From the IMG/VR virus record IMGVR_UViG_3300024243_000465, positions 1 through 24,372 of that record: 24,372 bases of DNA; one strand, written 5' to 3'. The translations under genes and the position numbers were made by a program. This document shows, piece by piece, positions 7,918 through 15,310 of this stretch (position 1 is the first letter of the stretch; the number at the start of each line of letters is the position of its first letter). This DNA comes from a virus. The notes below the pieces were generated by a model, which saw only the letters and a program-made list of their open reading frames with translations, had not been told where the DNA came from and did not search any database.

Positions 7918-8658
7918 TTATATTCCCTCTCCAAGATTGAATGCATTACATTGATACTCTAGCATCTGTCTATATATTCCTAAATCCTCATCTAATGGTA
8001 ATGATGAGTTACTAATTTTATTTGGATAATAAAGTCCAGCGAATGTTGTATCTGTTCGCCATCCTGTTCGTATTTGTTTTATAATATCTCTACCAATATA
8101 TTCAACTGCTTTCTTTCCTTCAAGTGCAACAGTATAGGTAGATGTTATTGCTTGTGTGTCGTATGATACTAAGTCTGCTGCTGCGAAGTTTAAGTTGCCA
8201 GTGCTTCCTGAATATTCTACTGTTCCTGCAGCTGGTGTTGTAAAATCAGCATCTGTATTTACACGTGTAACAGTGCCAAATGATACTGCATTATGTTGAA
8301 CATTCGTGACAGAGGCTGGAATTTCGTTATATGTAAACCTATCAGAATTAGCTGTGGCAGACATTGTTCCTAATGCCTCAGCTGTAATTCTAGGTGTAAA
8401 CAATAAATCTTTCTTAGTAACCACATCAATTTGGAACATTACAGTTTCCCATTGAGTATCATCAAACATACCCATAGCAGTAGAAGATTCTGTCAGCATT
8501 GTTATTCCAACTCTAGGATAAGATGCATCACCAAGTGATGTAACTCTAGGAAAATCAGGGTATATCCATTGTCCAGATCTAGAGCCATTTATATCTGTTA
8601 AAGTATTTCGTAAGAAGTTTGTTAATATTCTTTCAGGTTCTATCTTAGTTCTTGTCAT
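7918..8658 (-). CDS. Tail terminator / tail-to-head joining protein with inserted domain
   Basis: The first 90 residues (KIEPERILTNFLRNTLTDI, then PRVGITMLTESS and ETVMFQIDVVTKK) and the last 70 (EGKKAVEYIGRDIIKQIRT and onward) resemble the two halves of a small tail terminator fold, like lambda gpU or SPP1 gp17. Residues about 115-177 form an inserted beta-rich module that also occurs in the neck adaptor and the hub. It is the first gene after a TATA-like promoter, with a leader of about 20 nt containing GGAG. The order gp10-like protein, this gene, tail tube supports the assignment; sequence alone is moderate evidence. Confidence 0.6.
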   Translation of the reverse strand: MTRTKIEPERILTNFLRNTLTDINGSRSGQWIYPDFPRVTSLGDASYPRVGITMLTESSTAMGMFDDTQWETVMFQIDVVTKKDLLFTPRITAEALGTMSATANSDRFTYNEIPASVTNVQHNAVSFGTVTRVNTDADFTTPAAGTVEYSGSTGNLNFAAADLVSYDTQAITSTYTVALEGKKAVEYIGRDIIKQIRTGWRTDTTFAGLYYPNKISNSSLPLDEDLGIYRQMLEYQCNAFNLGEGI

Positions 8659-8692
8659 GGTAATACTCCATCTTGGATGATTATAATAATAT

Positions 8693-8715
8693 GTTCAAGT
8701 ATTTAAATAAAGTTT
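8693..8715 (-). promoter_or_regulatory. TATA-like promoter copy 1, in front of the tail module
   Basis: On the minus strand CTTTATTTAAATACTTGAAC starts within the stop codon of the gp10-like gene. It is identical over 23 bases to the copies at 18286 and 22378. The centre of TTTAAATA is about 46 nt from the ATG at 8658, which would give a leader of about 20 nt carrying a GGAG ribosome binding site if transcription starts 26 nt downstream, as in archaea. Confidence 0.65.
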
Positions 8716-9154
8716 AAAGTGTGACGTTTCTAACTGCCTTATCAATGATTTGTCCCATCTTATTATCATTCCATAATACTCTCCGGAATGGTGCAAATGG
8801 TTGCATACCTTTTGGCATACCTTTACGTTGTTGTGGTGTTAACTCTTTCTTCTTAGGTATTGATGGATAACCAGGGTCAGGGAATGAACTTTGTCCATAT
8901 TGTTCCCAATAATCATAAGTCCCATATTCAATATATACAGCGTGAGGTGCTGAAGATGTCATAGTGAGTTCGTTACCTTGAACAATAAAATCAGTACCTA
9001 ATCGTAATTGTCTTGTACTCCCAATAAGGTTCATACGATCAACTTGCTTTCGGATCTCGCTTTGTAATTGGAATCCTATTGCTGATAAAAACTTCTTTTG
9101 AAATTCGTCCCAGTTAGTGATTTCATACTTCTGACCATCAACTGTAAGTATCAT
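8714..9154 (-). CDS. HK97 gp10-like neck / tail completion protein
   Basis: This 146-aa protein contains the signature of the HK97 gp10 family near its centre: SSAPHAVYIEYGTYDYW, followed by a basic segment and a C-terminal APFRRVLWNDNKMGQIIDKAV helix. The N-terminal half is helical and charged, again typical. Length matches the family. It follows the head-closure gene with overlapping start and stop, and the order adaptor, head closure, gp10-like, terminator, tube is the standard siphoviral neck order. It should sit at the head-tail joint. Confidence 0.75.
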   Translation of the reverse strand: MILTVDGQKYEITNWDEFQKKFLSAIGFQLQSEIRKQVDRMNLIGSTRQLRLGTDFIVQGNELTMTSSAPHAVYIEYGTYDYWEQYGQSSFPDPGYPSIPKKKELTPQQRKGMPKGMQPFAPFRRVLWNDNKMGQIIDKAVRNVTL

Positions 9155-9561
9155 TATACATCACTCGCATTAATTCTTCTCTTGCATCTATACGAATAGT
9201 GAGTAACGTTCCCTCCAAGTTCTGGTGATTCAATACCTTTAATGATTTCCCAAACGCTATTACCATCAATAATTTGGTCTTGTGGTATTGGTAATGTTGA
9301 TAATGCGGTAGGATGTATATATAAAACACCATCACCTACTTCGACAATACCTGCTTCTAAAAACCTTTGGTCTAAGTCTAAGCCAAATTGTAAGTCTCCT
9401 TGAAATGTGACATCTGCAGTTGTTAATGCACTTAGTTGTCCAAATGAATCGACCGTCCTTGTCACAGTTCTTTTAGATAACGTTCTGCCAAATATCTTGA
9501 TGGCTTCTGTTATTAACTTTCTATTAATCTTTGCATGACTTTGTAGTGCTGTTTTTACCAT
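9154..9561 (-). CDS. Putative head-closure (stopper) protein
   Basis: This 135-aa protein starts with a basic helix (MVKTALQSHAKINRKLITEA), followed by beta strands including TRTVDSFGQL, FQGDLQFGLD, VGDGVLYIHP and SVWEIIKGIES. The small beta-barrel with a GDG turn and a W-x-I strand near the end resembles SPP1 gp16/HK97 gp7-like head closure proteins. Its start overlaps the adaptor stop. The ribosome binding site is weak, so it is probably translated by coupling. Assignment rests on position plus this pattern. Confidence 0.6.
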   Translation of the reverse strand: MVKTALQSHAKINRKLITEAIKIFGRTLSKRTVTRTVDSFGQLSALTTADVTFQGDLQFGLDLDQRFLEAGIVEVGDGVLYIHPTALSTLPIPQDQIIDGNSVWEIIKGIESPELGGNVTHYSYRCKRRINASDV

Positions 9562-10886
9562 TAGATTGCCGCCACGTCTGCTCTTTTACCAGTTAGAGCA
9601 TACAGTTCATCAATACGTTTTTTAATTTGAGCAATTACTTCTCTGATATTTACATAGACCTCTCCTATAGTGACCGCCTTGCTGCCTAAGGTGTACGATG
9701 TTGCATCATCATAGGAACCACCGGATAAGTTAACAAAAGCCTTTAGCGAGGCTACATGGACGCTTAAATCGGATATGTAAGTAGGAGTCGTAACCACACC
9801 ATAGTTATAATCAATACGTATATTATCAGTACCATCTGGTACTACAATATCAGTAAAATATAATTGCCCTTCACCACGTAACTTTCGCTGATAAGGTTCG
9901 ACCACAGTATTAATAGGATCTTCTATTCTCATTGTTGAAACTTGTGGATCTACACTATAATCATCAGTAAGTGTTCCTCTTATCCAATAAGCCGAATATC
10001 CATCAACTGTAGTTTCTGCCCACCCATATGGATATGTCCATGTAAACTTTCCACTTGCAGTAAATATACTAGCACCTGTTGTTTCATCAGTTTCAGTTAA
10101 ATCTGTCCAAGCAGTACCATTCCAATACTCCCAATCAATAGCTGTGCTTCCATTATCAACGCCCACCACTGATAAATAGGTTGTTAATCCTAAGAATGTT
10201 AATCCACTACCGATATAAATTATATCTCCAGTTACTGGGGCATCATCAAACAATATGAATGGTGCCTCGGTTGTTGAATTAATATTGTCAGTTAAATCTG
10301 TAAATGTTGTACTCCCCAAATCATAATTATAAAACTTACCGACTGTTAATGGTCTTGCTAAGAAATAAGCTGCATCAACTGTTGTTACTGGTTTCTGATC
10401 TAACACTATAAAATCAGGTGCATCCCAATCATTAGCGAATGGTCTGTTTGTTGTAGGATAACCAAGACTTGCTCTACCACTTCTGTATTCAATAATACTT
10501 GTAGGTGTGTCCCATTTACGACCTGTTACTTTGTCTATCTCATCATCTGCTGCAGCAATCATATCAGTAATCACACTATCAGCAAATAAGTCTGTATAAC
10601 CATATGTCGCATAAAGAATATTTGTTCCTAATGCTGTTACACCCGCACCTGTCAACACTATTCTACCACTTGCTAAATCTAACGCATAATGAGTAACATC
10701 AGTGAGTGCTGTAAATACATTACTACCACTTGCAGCATAACTAAGCTCATAACCGCCTGACGTAATATTTGTATTATCTAAATCGAAACTAACCTCAGAA
10801 TTATCGCCAGTGCCAACATTCTCGTCAATAGCTCTAAGTCCCAATCCTGATTTTTGTATGAATTGTAAATTTGTTGCATATGCCAT
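9561..10886 (-). CDS. Head-tail adaptor (gp6-like) enlarged by two inserted beta domains
   Basis: Adaptor-like parts are seen at both ends: residues 99-135 (DSVITDMIAAADDEIDKVTGRKW) and the C-terminal helices around LSVHVASLKAFVNL and REVIAQIKKRIDELYAL. These match HK97 gp6-type connectors, which are normally near 100-200 aa; this one is 441 aa. Two extra pieces explain the difference. Residues about 25-98 are a beta module shared with the tail terminator and hub. Residues about 205-312 are a domain with IDWEYWNGTAWTDL and GYSAYWIRGTL, as in baseplate or fibre carbohydrate-binding-like domains. The start has GGTGAT 4 nt upstream. Confidence 0.65.
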   Translation of the reverse strand: MAYATNLQFIQKSGLGLRAIDENVGTGDNSEVSFDLDNTNITSGGYELSYAASGSNVFTALTDVTHYALDLASGRIVLTGAGVTALGTNILYATYGYTDLFADSVITDMIAAADDEIDKVTGRKWDTPTSIIEYRSGRASLGYPTTNRPFANDWDAPDFIVLDQKPVTTVDAAYFLARPLTVGKFYNYDLGSTTFTDLTDNINSTTEAPFILFDDAPVTGDIIYIGSGLTFLGLTTYLSVVGVDNGSTAIDWEYWNGTAWTDLTETDETTGASIFTASGKFTWTYPYGWAETTVDGYSAYWIRGTLTDDYSVDPQVSTMRIEDPINTVVEPYQRKLRGEGQLYFTDIVVPDGTDNIRIDYNYGVVTTPTYISDLSVHVASLKAFVNLSGGSYDDATSYTLGSKAVTIGEVYVNIREVIAQIKKRIDELYALTGKRADVAAI

Positions 10887-10890
10887 TGTA

Positions 10891-11070
10891 TCACCATATC
10901 TTATATACTAATAATATTGAACAAAGTCCAACTATTAATCCTAATGCTGTTGACGCTATCCATCTATTAAGCATTACTTTGCCATTCGTTTTTATCACGT
11001 GTTCTTCAATGTCCTCTAATTTCTTGTAAATGTCCTTGTTAGTAATTTTCATGAATGTTCTATCTGGCAT
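10891..11070 (-). CDS. Small one-helix membrane protein (XhlA/holin-like)
   Basis: This 59-aa protein has an N-terminal amphipathic, coiled-coil-like segment (NKDIYKKLEDIEEHVIKTNG) and one C-terminal membrane helix (IASTALGLIVGLCSILLVY). This is the layout of haemolysin XhlA-type accessory holins. The frame is open about 70 codons further upstream, but those codons overlap the preceding gene out of frame. A GGGGGAT site precedes the ATG at 11070, so the short start is chosen. The start overlaps the previous stop (ATGCCAGATAG). It may help in lysis, or anchor a virion or assembly component to the membrane. Confidence 0.6.
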   Translation of the reverse strand: MPDRTFMKITNKDIYKKLEDIEEHVIKTNGKVMLNRWIASTALGLIVGLCSILLVYKIW

Positions 11071-11503
11071 GGTAATCCCCCAATTTAAGTTTATTAACAA
11101 CGACTCCTTCCTTACCACACCATTCAATATACTTATCTTGTGCGTCATGAAAATCGTCAGTATGATAACGAGTAAGTTTAGCTTTGGAAAACATTTTACG
11201 AGCTTTAGTGTGTTTGCTTTTGTTCTTTTTTGCTCTAACCCAAGTGTCACTATATTCTTTAATGTCTTTCTTAAGTTTTGCATGAACTTCTACATCCCAC
11301 CAAGGTACTTTCTTATCATCAATCTTCTTCCACACAGGTAGATAATCATCATGCTTATCGCTATATTTAACTACTAAATACGCTTTGAGTTTAGACCTAT
11401 CTTTTACCCACTTGTCGTCGATTAATGGTTGTGTCTTGAATAACCTTACAATTTTATTCTTTGCTTGGTTCTGTCTTAGACTCTCCACCTTCTTCATTGT
11501 CAT
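11060..11503 (-). CDS. Basic protein of unknown function (147 aa)
   Basis: No family was recognised. The protein is very rich in Lys, Asp and Trp, with DDKWVKDRSKLKAYLVVKY, KVPWWDVEVHAKLKKDI and a Cys/His-poor C terminus ending LKLGDYHAR. It overlaps the previous gene by about 50 nt in another frame. GGTGG lies 4 nt before the first ATG (11503) and 10 nt before a second ATG at 11497, so either may be used. The charge suggests nucleic-acid contact or a role in assembly, but this is only composition. Confidence 0.5.
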   Translation of the reverse strand: MTMKKVESLRQNQAKNKIVRLFKTQPLIDDKWVKDRSKLKAYLVVKYSDKHDDYLPVWKKIDDKKVPWWDVEVHAKLKKDIKEYSDTWVRAKKNKSKHTKARKMFSKAKLTRYHTDDFHDAQDKYIEWCGKEGVVVNKLKLGDYHAR

Positions 11504-11726
11504 TTTCCACCTTCACAGGTTCAGCTTTAACTTCGCTTATTACACCTGTCTTTTCATCAATGCTGTATTGTTTTGTTGTGTCTAATTTAAATTCTTTTAA
11601 TTTCTCTACTACAAACAAGTTCATTTCTCGTGTTGCCATTTTGACCAACACTTGGTTTGCCATAATAGCTTGTTTTCTAATGTTCAACTCCTTTAATGTT
11701 TCTTCTTCTAATTTTAATTCCGTCAT
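11454..11726 (-). CDS. Acidic coiled-coil protein of unknown function (90 aa)
   Basis: The first half (MTELKLEEETLKELNIRKQA to about residue 45) is a long charged helix with coiled-coil spacing. The second half is a disordered-looking acidic tail ending GGESKTEPSKE. An AGGTGAT site lies 5-6 nt before the ATG. It begins shortly after the large fibre gene and overlaps the next gene. It could be a small chaperone or spacer for the fibre or neck proteins. No family recognised. Confidence 0.5.
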   Translation of the reverse strand: MTELKLEEETLKELNIRKQAIMANQVLVKMATREMNLFVVEKLKEFKLDTTKQYSIDEKTGVISEVKAEPVKVENDNEEGGESKTEPSKE

Positions 11727-11741
11727 TTTATATCACCTATT

Positions 11742-13349
11742 TTATATTACAGTCCTTGCTGTTTCTTTCCACACAGATCCATTATACACTAATGTTAATG
11801 TATCACCAGCAGCAGTTGCAAAATCCACTGAACCTAATAATGCAAATTGTGCTCCTGCTCCTCCTGTTGCTTGTTTTACAATTGGGTTTGAATCAAATTG
11901 TAATGTTATGAATGTTCCTGCGGTCACACCAGTTGGAACTGATAATGTATTTATTTGTACTGCTCCTGTGATGTCAAAGTAATTCCCTGTTGTTGTTAAT
12001 GTTGCATCGTTAGCTGAAGCAACGTCTGTTCCTTGTGTGCCGATAACCATTACACCCATGATAACTCCACCTTTACCAGAACTAATTAGTGAATTATCCT
12101 GATTATGTGTTATTGCCAAATATTGTGTATTATCAGTATCTGGGTCGGTTGCACTATGAATAAATATTGTTGGATTTACTTCTGCAGCATGGTCATGATC
12201 TGTATTTCCATTTGATTGATTTGTGAATATTATAGAATTAGCAACAACTCCTAATCCTGCAACAATTGTGTTCTCTGTAGCTTGAACTGTTGACCAATCC
12301 CATGATGCGTCAAAACTGCTCCCAAATACAATACCTTTATTATCATCTAATCTGATATGACTTTCCGTAGCAATAATTCCTTTTCCAGAATTTAACACTG
12401 CATTTCCAGTATTATGACTCAAACTTAACCATTGGTCGTTTGCTGTATCTGGGTCAGTCGCACTATGAATGAATAATGTTGGGTCTGTGCTTGGTGTTTC
12501 GTGGTCGTGGTCTTTAGCCGCATTAGATTCACTGGTTATAATCATATGATGATTTGCAAAACCATCTGTGGCAGTTAAACAAAACTTAAGACCATCGTCT
12601 ACCCCTTGTCTAATACTACCATAAGAACCACCACTAAAAGTAAAAGTTCCATAGAATGAAGCCAATCCGTCAAACCAAGCAGTTCCATCAACTTCTAACT
12701 CTCCAGAAACCATTAAATCACCTGCTGATGGTGTTAAGTGTCCTGGTTCTGTAGTTCCAATCTTAACTTCTCCACCACCAGTAGTAATATCAAAACTATC
12801 AGTTGCTGCGGTATAATTCAAACTACCCCATTGTGTATTGTCACTATCAGGGTCTGTTGAAGAATGTATAAATAATGTTGGATTAGTAGTAGTTGCGTGG
12901 TCGAAGTCTTTTGTAATTGAACCACTCTCACCAATCACTAACTGTCTACCTTGGTCAGAACCTAACAATAAAACGCTCTGGTCATTTGCAGTATCAAAAT
13001 CCCAAAATACACTTGCTGCACCTTGACCACCCATTGCTAAAAGTGTGTTTGCAGCGTATGCAACATTCCCACCAAAACTACAAATGTTTAAATTAGTATT
13101 AACTGTAAATATATCGCCTGTATCTCCATCTTTTCTAACTAATAATGCCTCTGTATCAGTAACGTCAATAATTATTGTACCAGAAGTTACTGTATCTACT
13201 ACTTCAGTATCTCCAGTTACTGTTAAATCGCCATTGACTGTAAGGTCACCAGTTGTACCTTCTATTGTTGCTCGGACAGTTACGTTCCCGCTACCATCCT
13301 CTACAAATTTACTCCATTCTCTTTGGTTTAATGCTGTTGGTAATGCCAT
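11742..13349 (-). CDS. Large fibre-like virion protein with three internal repeats
   Basis: This 535-aa protein starts MALPTALNQREWSKFVEDGSG, a short anchor shared with the 63-aa product just upstream. Residues 25-75 show GDLTVNGDLTVTGDTEV, a beta-helix-like fibre repeat. A block with DHDH-x6-PT(L/I)FIHS(A/S)TDPD recurs at about residues 147-168, 279-301 and 383-404, each preceded by a WDFDT/WDWST or similar strand region. The C terminus is a separate beta domain ending LTLVYNGSVWKETARTVI. There is no clear ribosome binding site. Position between capsid and neck genes suggests a head or collar fibre. A tail fibre is possible. Confidence 0.6.
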   Translation of the reverse strand: MALPTALNQREWSKFVEDGSGNVTVRATIEGTTGDLTVNGDLTVTGDTEVVDTVTSGTIIIDVTDTEALLVRKDGDTGDIFTVNTNLNICSFGGNVAYAANTLLAMGGQGAASVFWDFDTANDQSVLLLGSDQGRQLVIGESGSITKDFDHATTTNPTLFIHSSTDPDSDNTQWGSLNYTAATDSFDITTGGGEVKIGTTEPGHLTPSAGDLMVSGELEVDGTAWFDGLASFYGTFTFSGGSYGSIRQGVDDGLKFCLTATDGFANHHMIITSESNAAKDHDHETPSTDPTLFIHSATDPDTANDQWLSLSHNTGNAVLNSGKGIIATESHIRLDDNKGIVFGSSFDASWDWSTVQATENTIVAGLGVVANSIIFTNQSNGNTDHDHAAEVNPTIFIHSATDPDTDNTQYLAITHNQDNSLISSGKGGVIMGVMVIGTQGTDVASANDATLTTTGNYFDITGAVQINTLSVPTGVTAGTFITLQFDSNPIVKQATGGAGAQFALLGSVDFATAAGDTLTLVYNGSVWKETARTVI

Positions 13350-13358
13350 TTTATTTCA

Positions 13359-13550
13359 TTATGATACTACTACCCTTACAGCTATATCACCAGCTGCATT
13401 TTCAACAAGTTTGTCGTGTTCTAATTGTGATCTTGGTTTATCTGAAGCGGTAAATACTCCCGTAATACCTACTAATCTAACTGTAACTTCAGAACTAATT
13501 TCAACAAACTTGCCCTTTTCTCTATCCATTAAGCTTGTGGGTAATACCAT
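13359..13550 (-). CDS. Short paralogue of the fibre anchor (63 aa)
   Basis: MVLPTSLMDREKGKFVE aligns with MALPTALNQREWSKFVE of the 535-aa fibre, and the following VTVRLVGITGVFTASD aligns with its VTVRATIEGTTGDLTV. The product then stops after IAVRVVVS. An AAGGAGG site precedes the ATG, and it is the gene directly upstream of the fibre. It looks like a free-standing copy of the fibre's N-terminal attachment unit. It could be a competitor for attachment sites, a cap, or a remnant of a deleted fibre. Confidence 0.6.
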   Translation of the reverse strand: MVLPTSLMDREKGKFVEISSEVTVRLVGITGVFTASDKPRSQLEHDKLVENAAGDIAVRVVVS

Positions 13551-13621
13551 TTTATTCCTCCTTAACTTGTATGTTTATTTTATGTGACCGCAATTCGGGA
13601 CTGCATGCCACAATGTAATAA

Positions 13622-13762
13622 TTATTTTTTCTTAACTCCTTTCTTCTTCACAGGTTTAATATGTTTACTAAAAACAGGTCTACCTATAGCTTTTGAAAGT
13701 TTATCTAAATCTTCTTGTGTACTATGTTTTCCTAACTTTAATCCACCTTTTATAGTTGGCAT
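13622..13762 (-). CDS. Small basic protein (46 aa)
   Basis: The product MPTIKGGLKLGKHSTQEDLD and onward ends in a Lys-rich tail (HIKPVKKKGVKKK). A CGGAGGT site about 9 nt upstream of the ATG supports translation. It sits between a terminator and the 63-aa anchor gene. No family recognised. The pattern of a short folded start plus a basic tail is common in small capsid-associated or DNA-binding viral proteins. The 71 nt after it hold no gene I can support. Confidence 0.5.
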   Translation of the reverse strand: MPTIKGGLKLGKHSTQEDLDKLSKAIGRPVFSKHIKPVKKKGVKKK

Positions 13763-13791
13763 TTTGTTTTACCTCCGTGTTTGATAATAAT

Positions 13792-13823
13792 AAAAAAAAA
13801 AATATCATAAATTAACTATGATA
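13792..13823 (-). terminator. Hairpin plus eleven T after the 466-aa virion gene
   Basis: On the minus strand TATCATA-GTTAATT-TATGATA (13823-13803) is a perfect 7-bp stem containing the stop codon in its loop, followed immediately by eleven T. The stem is almost all A/T, so it is weak as a bacterial intrinsic terminator. The T-tract alone would suffice for an archaeal polymerase. Confidence 0.65.
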
Positions 13824-15212
13824 TTGCCATTGAATAATAACAACCCCTGTTGCTAAGATTGATGCACTTGCACCAGACCAGTTAAACGCTGCATTATAAT
13901 GCAATGTTTTGGTATCACTAACCGCGTTAAATGAAATACCAGCCATAATTGTTCCTGCTGTGTTTATAGTCATATCATTTATTGTGGGTGTTCCATTAAC
14001 ATCTGCTGCTGCTGAACCATTGATATAGTCTTCGAAGGTTGCTGTTCCACCAAGAACTGCTACAGCTCCTGTTCCAATAACGCTTCCAATACCTACATCA
14101 GGTGTGTCTGCTTGAACGGCTGCGTCACCAGCTAATGCTACATTTGCAGAAGTTACTGTGTGCACATGTGCCCCTACAGGGAATGTGTAAATCAAAGCAC
14201 CTATTGCTAAATTTCCACCACCACCAATCTCTCCTAAATCCGCGCCAGTTAATGTTAAAATTGTGGTATGATTATATCCATCACCAAATTCAGCAGCTGT
14301 TACGTTTGTACCTGCCACACCTACATTTGCTTGATTAATAATTACTCCTGTAGTAAGTGCGCCTGCCACCCCATTATGTGAAACGGACGCTGCTGGTACT
14401 AAAGAACCAGTCCCATTCTGAACTTCAACAATTATTGACCCAAACTCTGCGCCTGCTGTAGCATCAAGAATTGACCCTGATAGTTTCGCATAAGTTGTAT
14501 CTCCTGCCCCATCGTCGTCACCAATAAAGTTAACAATACCAACCTCGTCGCTTGCTGCTGGACTTGCACTTTTTTGTTGTAAGTTAAGTTCTGCACCAAC
14601 TGCTCCATCTGCTGTTTCAATAATACTCGCGTCTCCACCATTACAAGTTAGGTCACCAGTCATGCCAATAGTTGTTACCCCTGATAAGCCACCAGCTGTT
14701 AATGTTGCTGTACCGTCTGTAAAGGTTGTTGAAGTAATACTAACTCCACCTGTTGCAGTTCCTGCTGTTGATGTAAATGTTCCATCGGTTACAGTTCCAC
14801 CAGTGATAGTTCCTGTTACGTCTAAATCTTCATCGAATACACAGTTACCTGCGTCTACTTTAATTGCTTCAACATTTGTACCAGTGCAATTCACATAAAT
14901 ACCATATGCTCCTGCTACACCTGCACCTGTATTCTGTTCTACTGCTAAAACATTAGAAGTTGAACTTATATTTCCTGTGCTTGTAAATCTTACTAAATCT
15001 TCTCCTGCAGTTAATGCTCCTGAACCATCTATTGTGTGCCCATCAGTTACTGCATTGGATGTTTGTACAAAAGTACCTGTTACTGTTAAAGCGTCTGTTG
15101 ATGCGTCTCCAAAAGTGAAGTCGCCTTCTACTGTAAAATCTCCTTCTACTGTAACTGCGTCCCCTTTGAACGTCCAGCTACGATTTTCTAATTGACTAAT
15201 TCCAAATGCCAT
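13812..15212 (-). CDS. Fibre-like virion protein (466 aa)
   Basis: The protein starts MAFGISQLENRSWTFKGDA and continues with VTVEGDFTVEGDFTFGDAS, a repeating pattern of trimeric beta-helical fibres, then long Gly/Thr/Ala-rich segments (GTITGGTVTDGTFTSTAGT and similar). The C-terminal 130 residues form a distinct domain (LAIGALIYTFPVGAHVHTV up to GVVIIQWQYHS) with alternating hydrophobics like a jelly-roll head. An AGGAG site precedes the ATG, and its own terminator follows. Location right after the decoration genes suggests a head-surface fibre or a capsid vertex protein. The exact place on the virion is not shown by sequence. Confidence 0.6.
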   Translation of the reverse strand: MAFGISQLENRSWTFKGDAVTVEGDFTVEGDFTFGDASTDALTVTGTFVQTSNAVTDGHTIDGSGALTAGEDLVRFTSTGNISSTSNVLAVEQNTGAGVAGAYGIYVNCTGTNVEAIKVDAGNCVFDEDLDVTGTITGGTVTDGTFTSTAGTATGGVSITSTTFTDGTATLTAGGLSGVTTIGMTGDLTCNGGDASIIETADGAVGAELNLQQKSASPAASDEVGIVNFIGDDDGAGDTTYAKLSGSILDATAGAEFGSIIVEVQNGTGSLVPAASVSHNGVAGALTTGVIINQANVGVAGTNVTAAEFGDGYNHTTILTLTGADLGEIGGGGNLAIGALIYTFPVGAHVHTVTSANVALAGDAAVQADTPDVGIGSVIGTGAVAVLGGTATFEDYINGSAAADVNGTPTINDMTINTAGTIMAGISFNAVSDTKTLHYNAAFNWSGASASILATGVVIIQWQYHS

Positions 15213-15230
15213 TTTTGTTTTTCTCCTTGT

Positions 15231-15249
15231 CTAATCAATATATGATTAG
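15231..15249 (-). repeat. Perfect inverted repeat before the 466-aa gene
   Basis: CTAATCA-N5-TGATTAG lies 19-37 nt upstream of the ATG, just before the AGGAG site. It could be an mRNA hairpin at the 5' end or an operator. A TTTAATTTA sequence at 15269-15261 is a possible weak TATA box that would place a transcription start inside this repeat. Confidence 0.45.
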
Positions 15250-15255
15250 TTCCTT

Positions 15256-15273
15256 CACGATAAATTAAACGTG
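15256..15273 (-). repeat. Short inverted repeat CACG-N10-CGTG
   Basis: A 4-bp inverted repeat encloses the TTTAATTTAT stretch between the terminator at 15276-15310 and the repeat at 15231-15249. The arms are short, so it may be chance. Its position around the only TATA-like sequence of the gap makes it worth recording. Confidence 0.3.
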
Positions 15274-15275
15274 GT

Positions 15276-15310
15276 AAAAAATAAAAAAAATCAACATATT
15301 TATGCTGATT
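15276..15310 (-). terminator. Strong hairpin plus T-tract after the second decoration gene
   Basis: Minus-strand AATCAGCAT-AAAT-ATGTTGATT (15310-15289) forms a 9-bp stem with one G-U pair and a 4-nt loop, followed by T-runs. It overlaps the last codons and stop of the 95-aa gene. The upstream paralogue keeps only the first arm (AATCAGCATA) and no T-tract, so termination is expected only after the second copy. Confidence 0.7.

Noticed and set aside
8660-8700. Bacterial sigma-70 promoter using TTGAAC as -35 and TATAAT as -10
   Set aside because: TTGAAC and the following TATAAT-like sequences are only about 7-9 nt apart at these sites, far below the 16-18 nt spacing.
9138-9335. 65-aa minus-strand frame overlapping the head-closure gene
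   Set aside because: It is entirely out of frame within a better-supported gene and its neighbour junction, with Tyr/His-rich low-quality composition and no ribosome binding site.
10891-11283. 130-aa version of the membrane protein
   Set aside because: The extra 71 residues overlap the 147-aa gene in another frame, and the ribosome binding site is at the inner ATG (11070).
13551-13628. A -1 frameshift at the A-run ending the 46-aa gene, adding residues LWHAVPNCGHIK
   Set aside because: The slip site allows only one tRNA to re-pair cleanly, the extension is short and unrecognised, and no conservation can be checked here.
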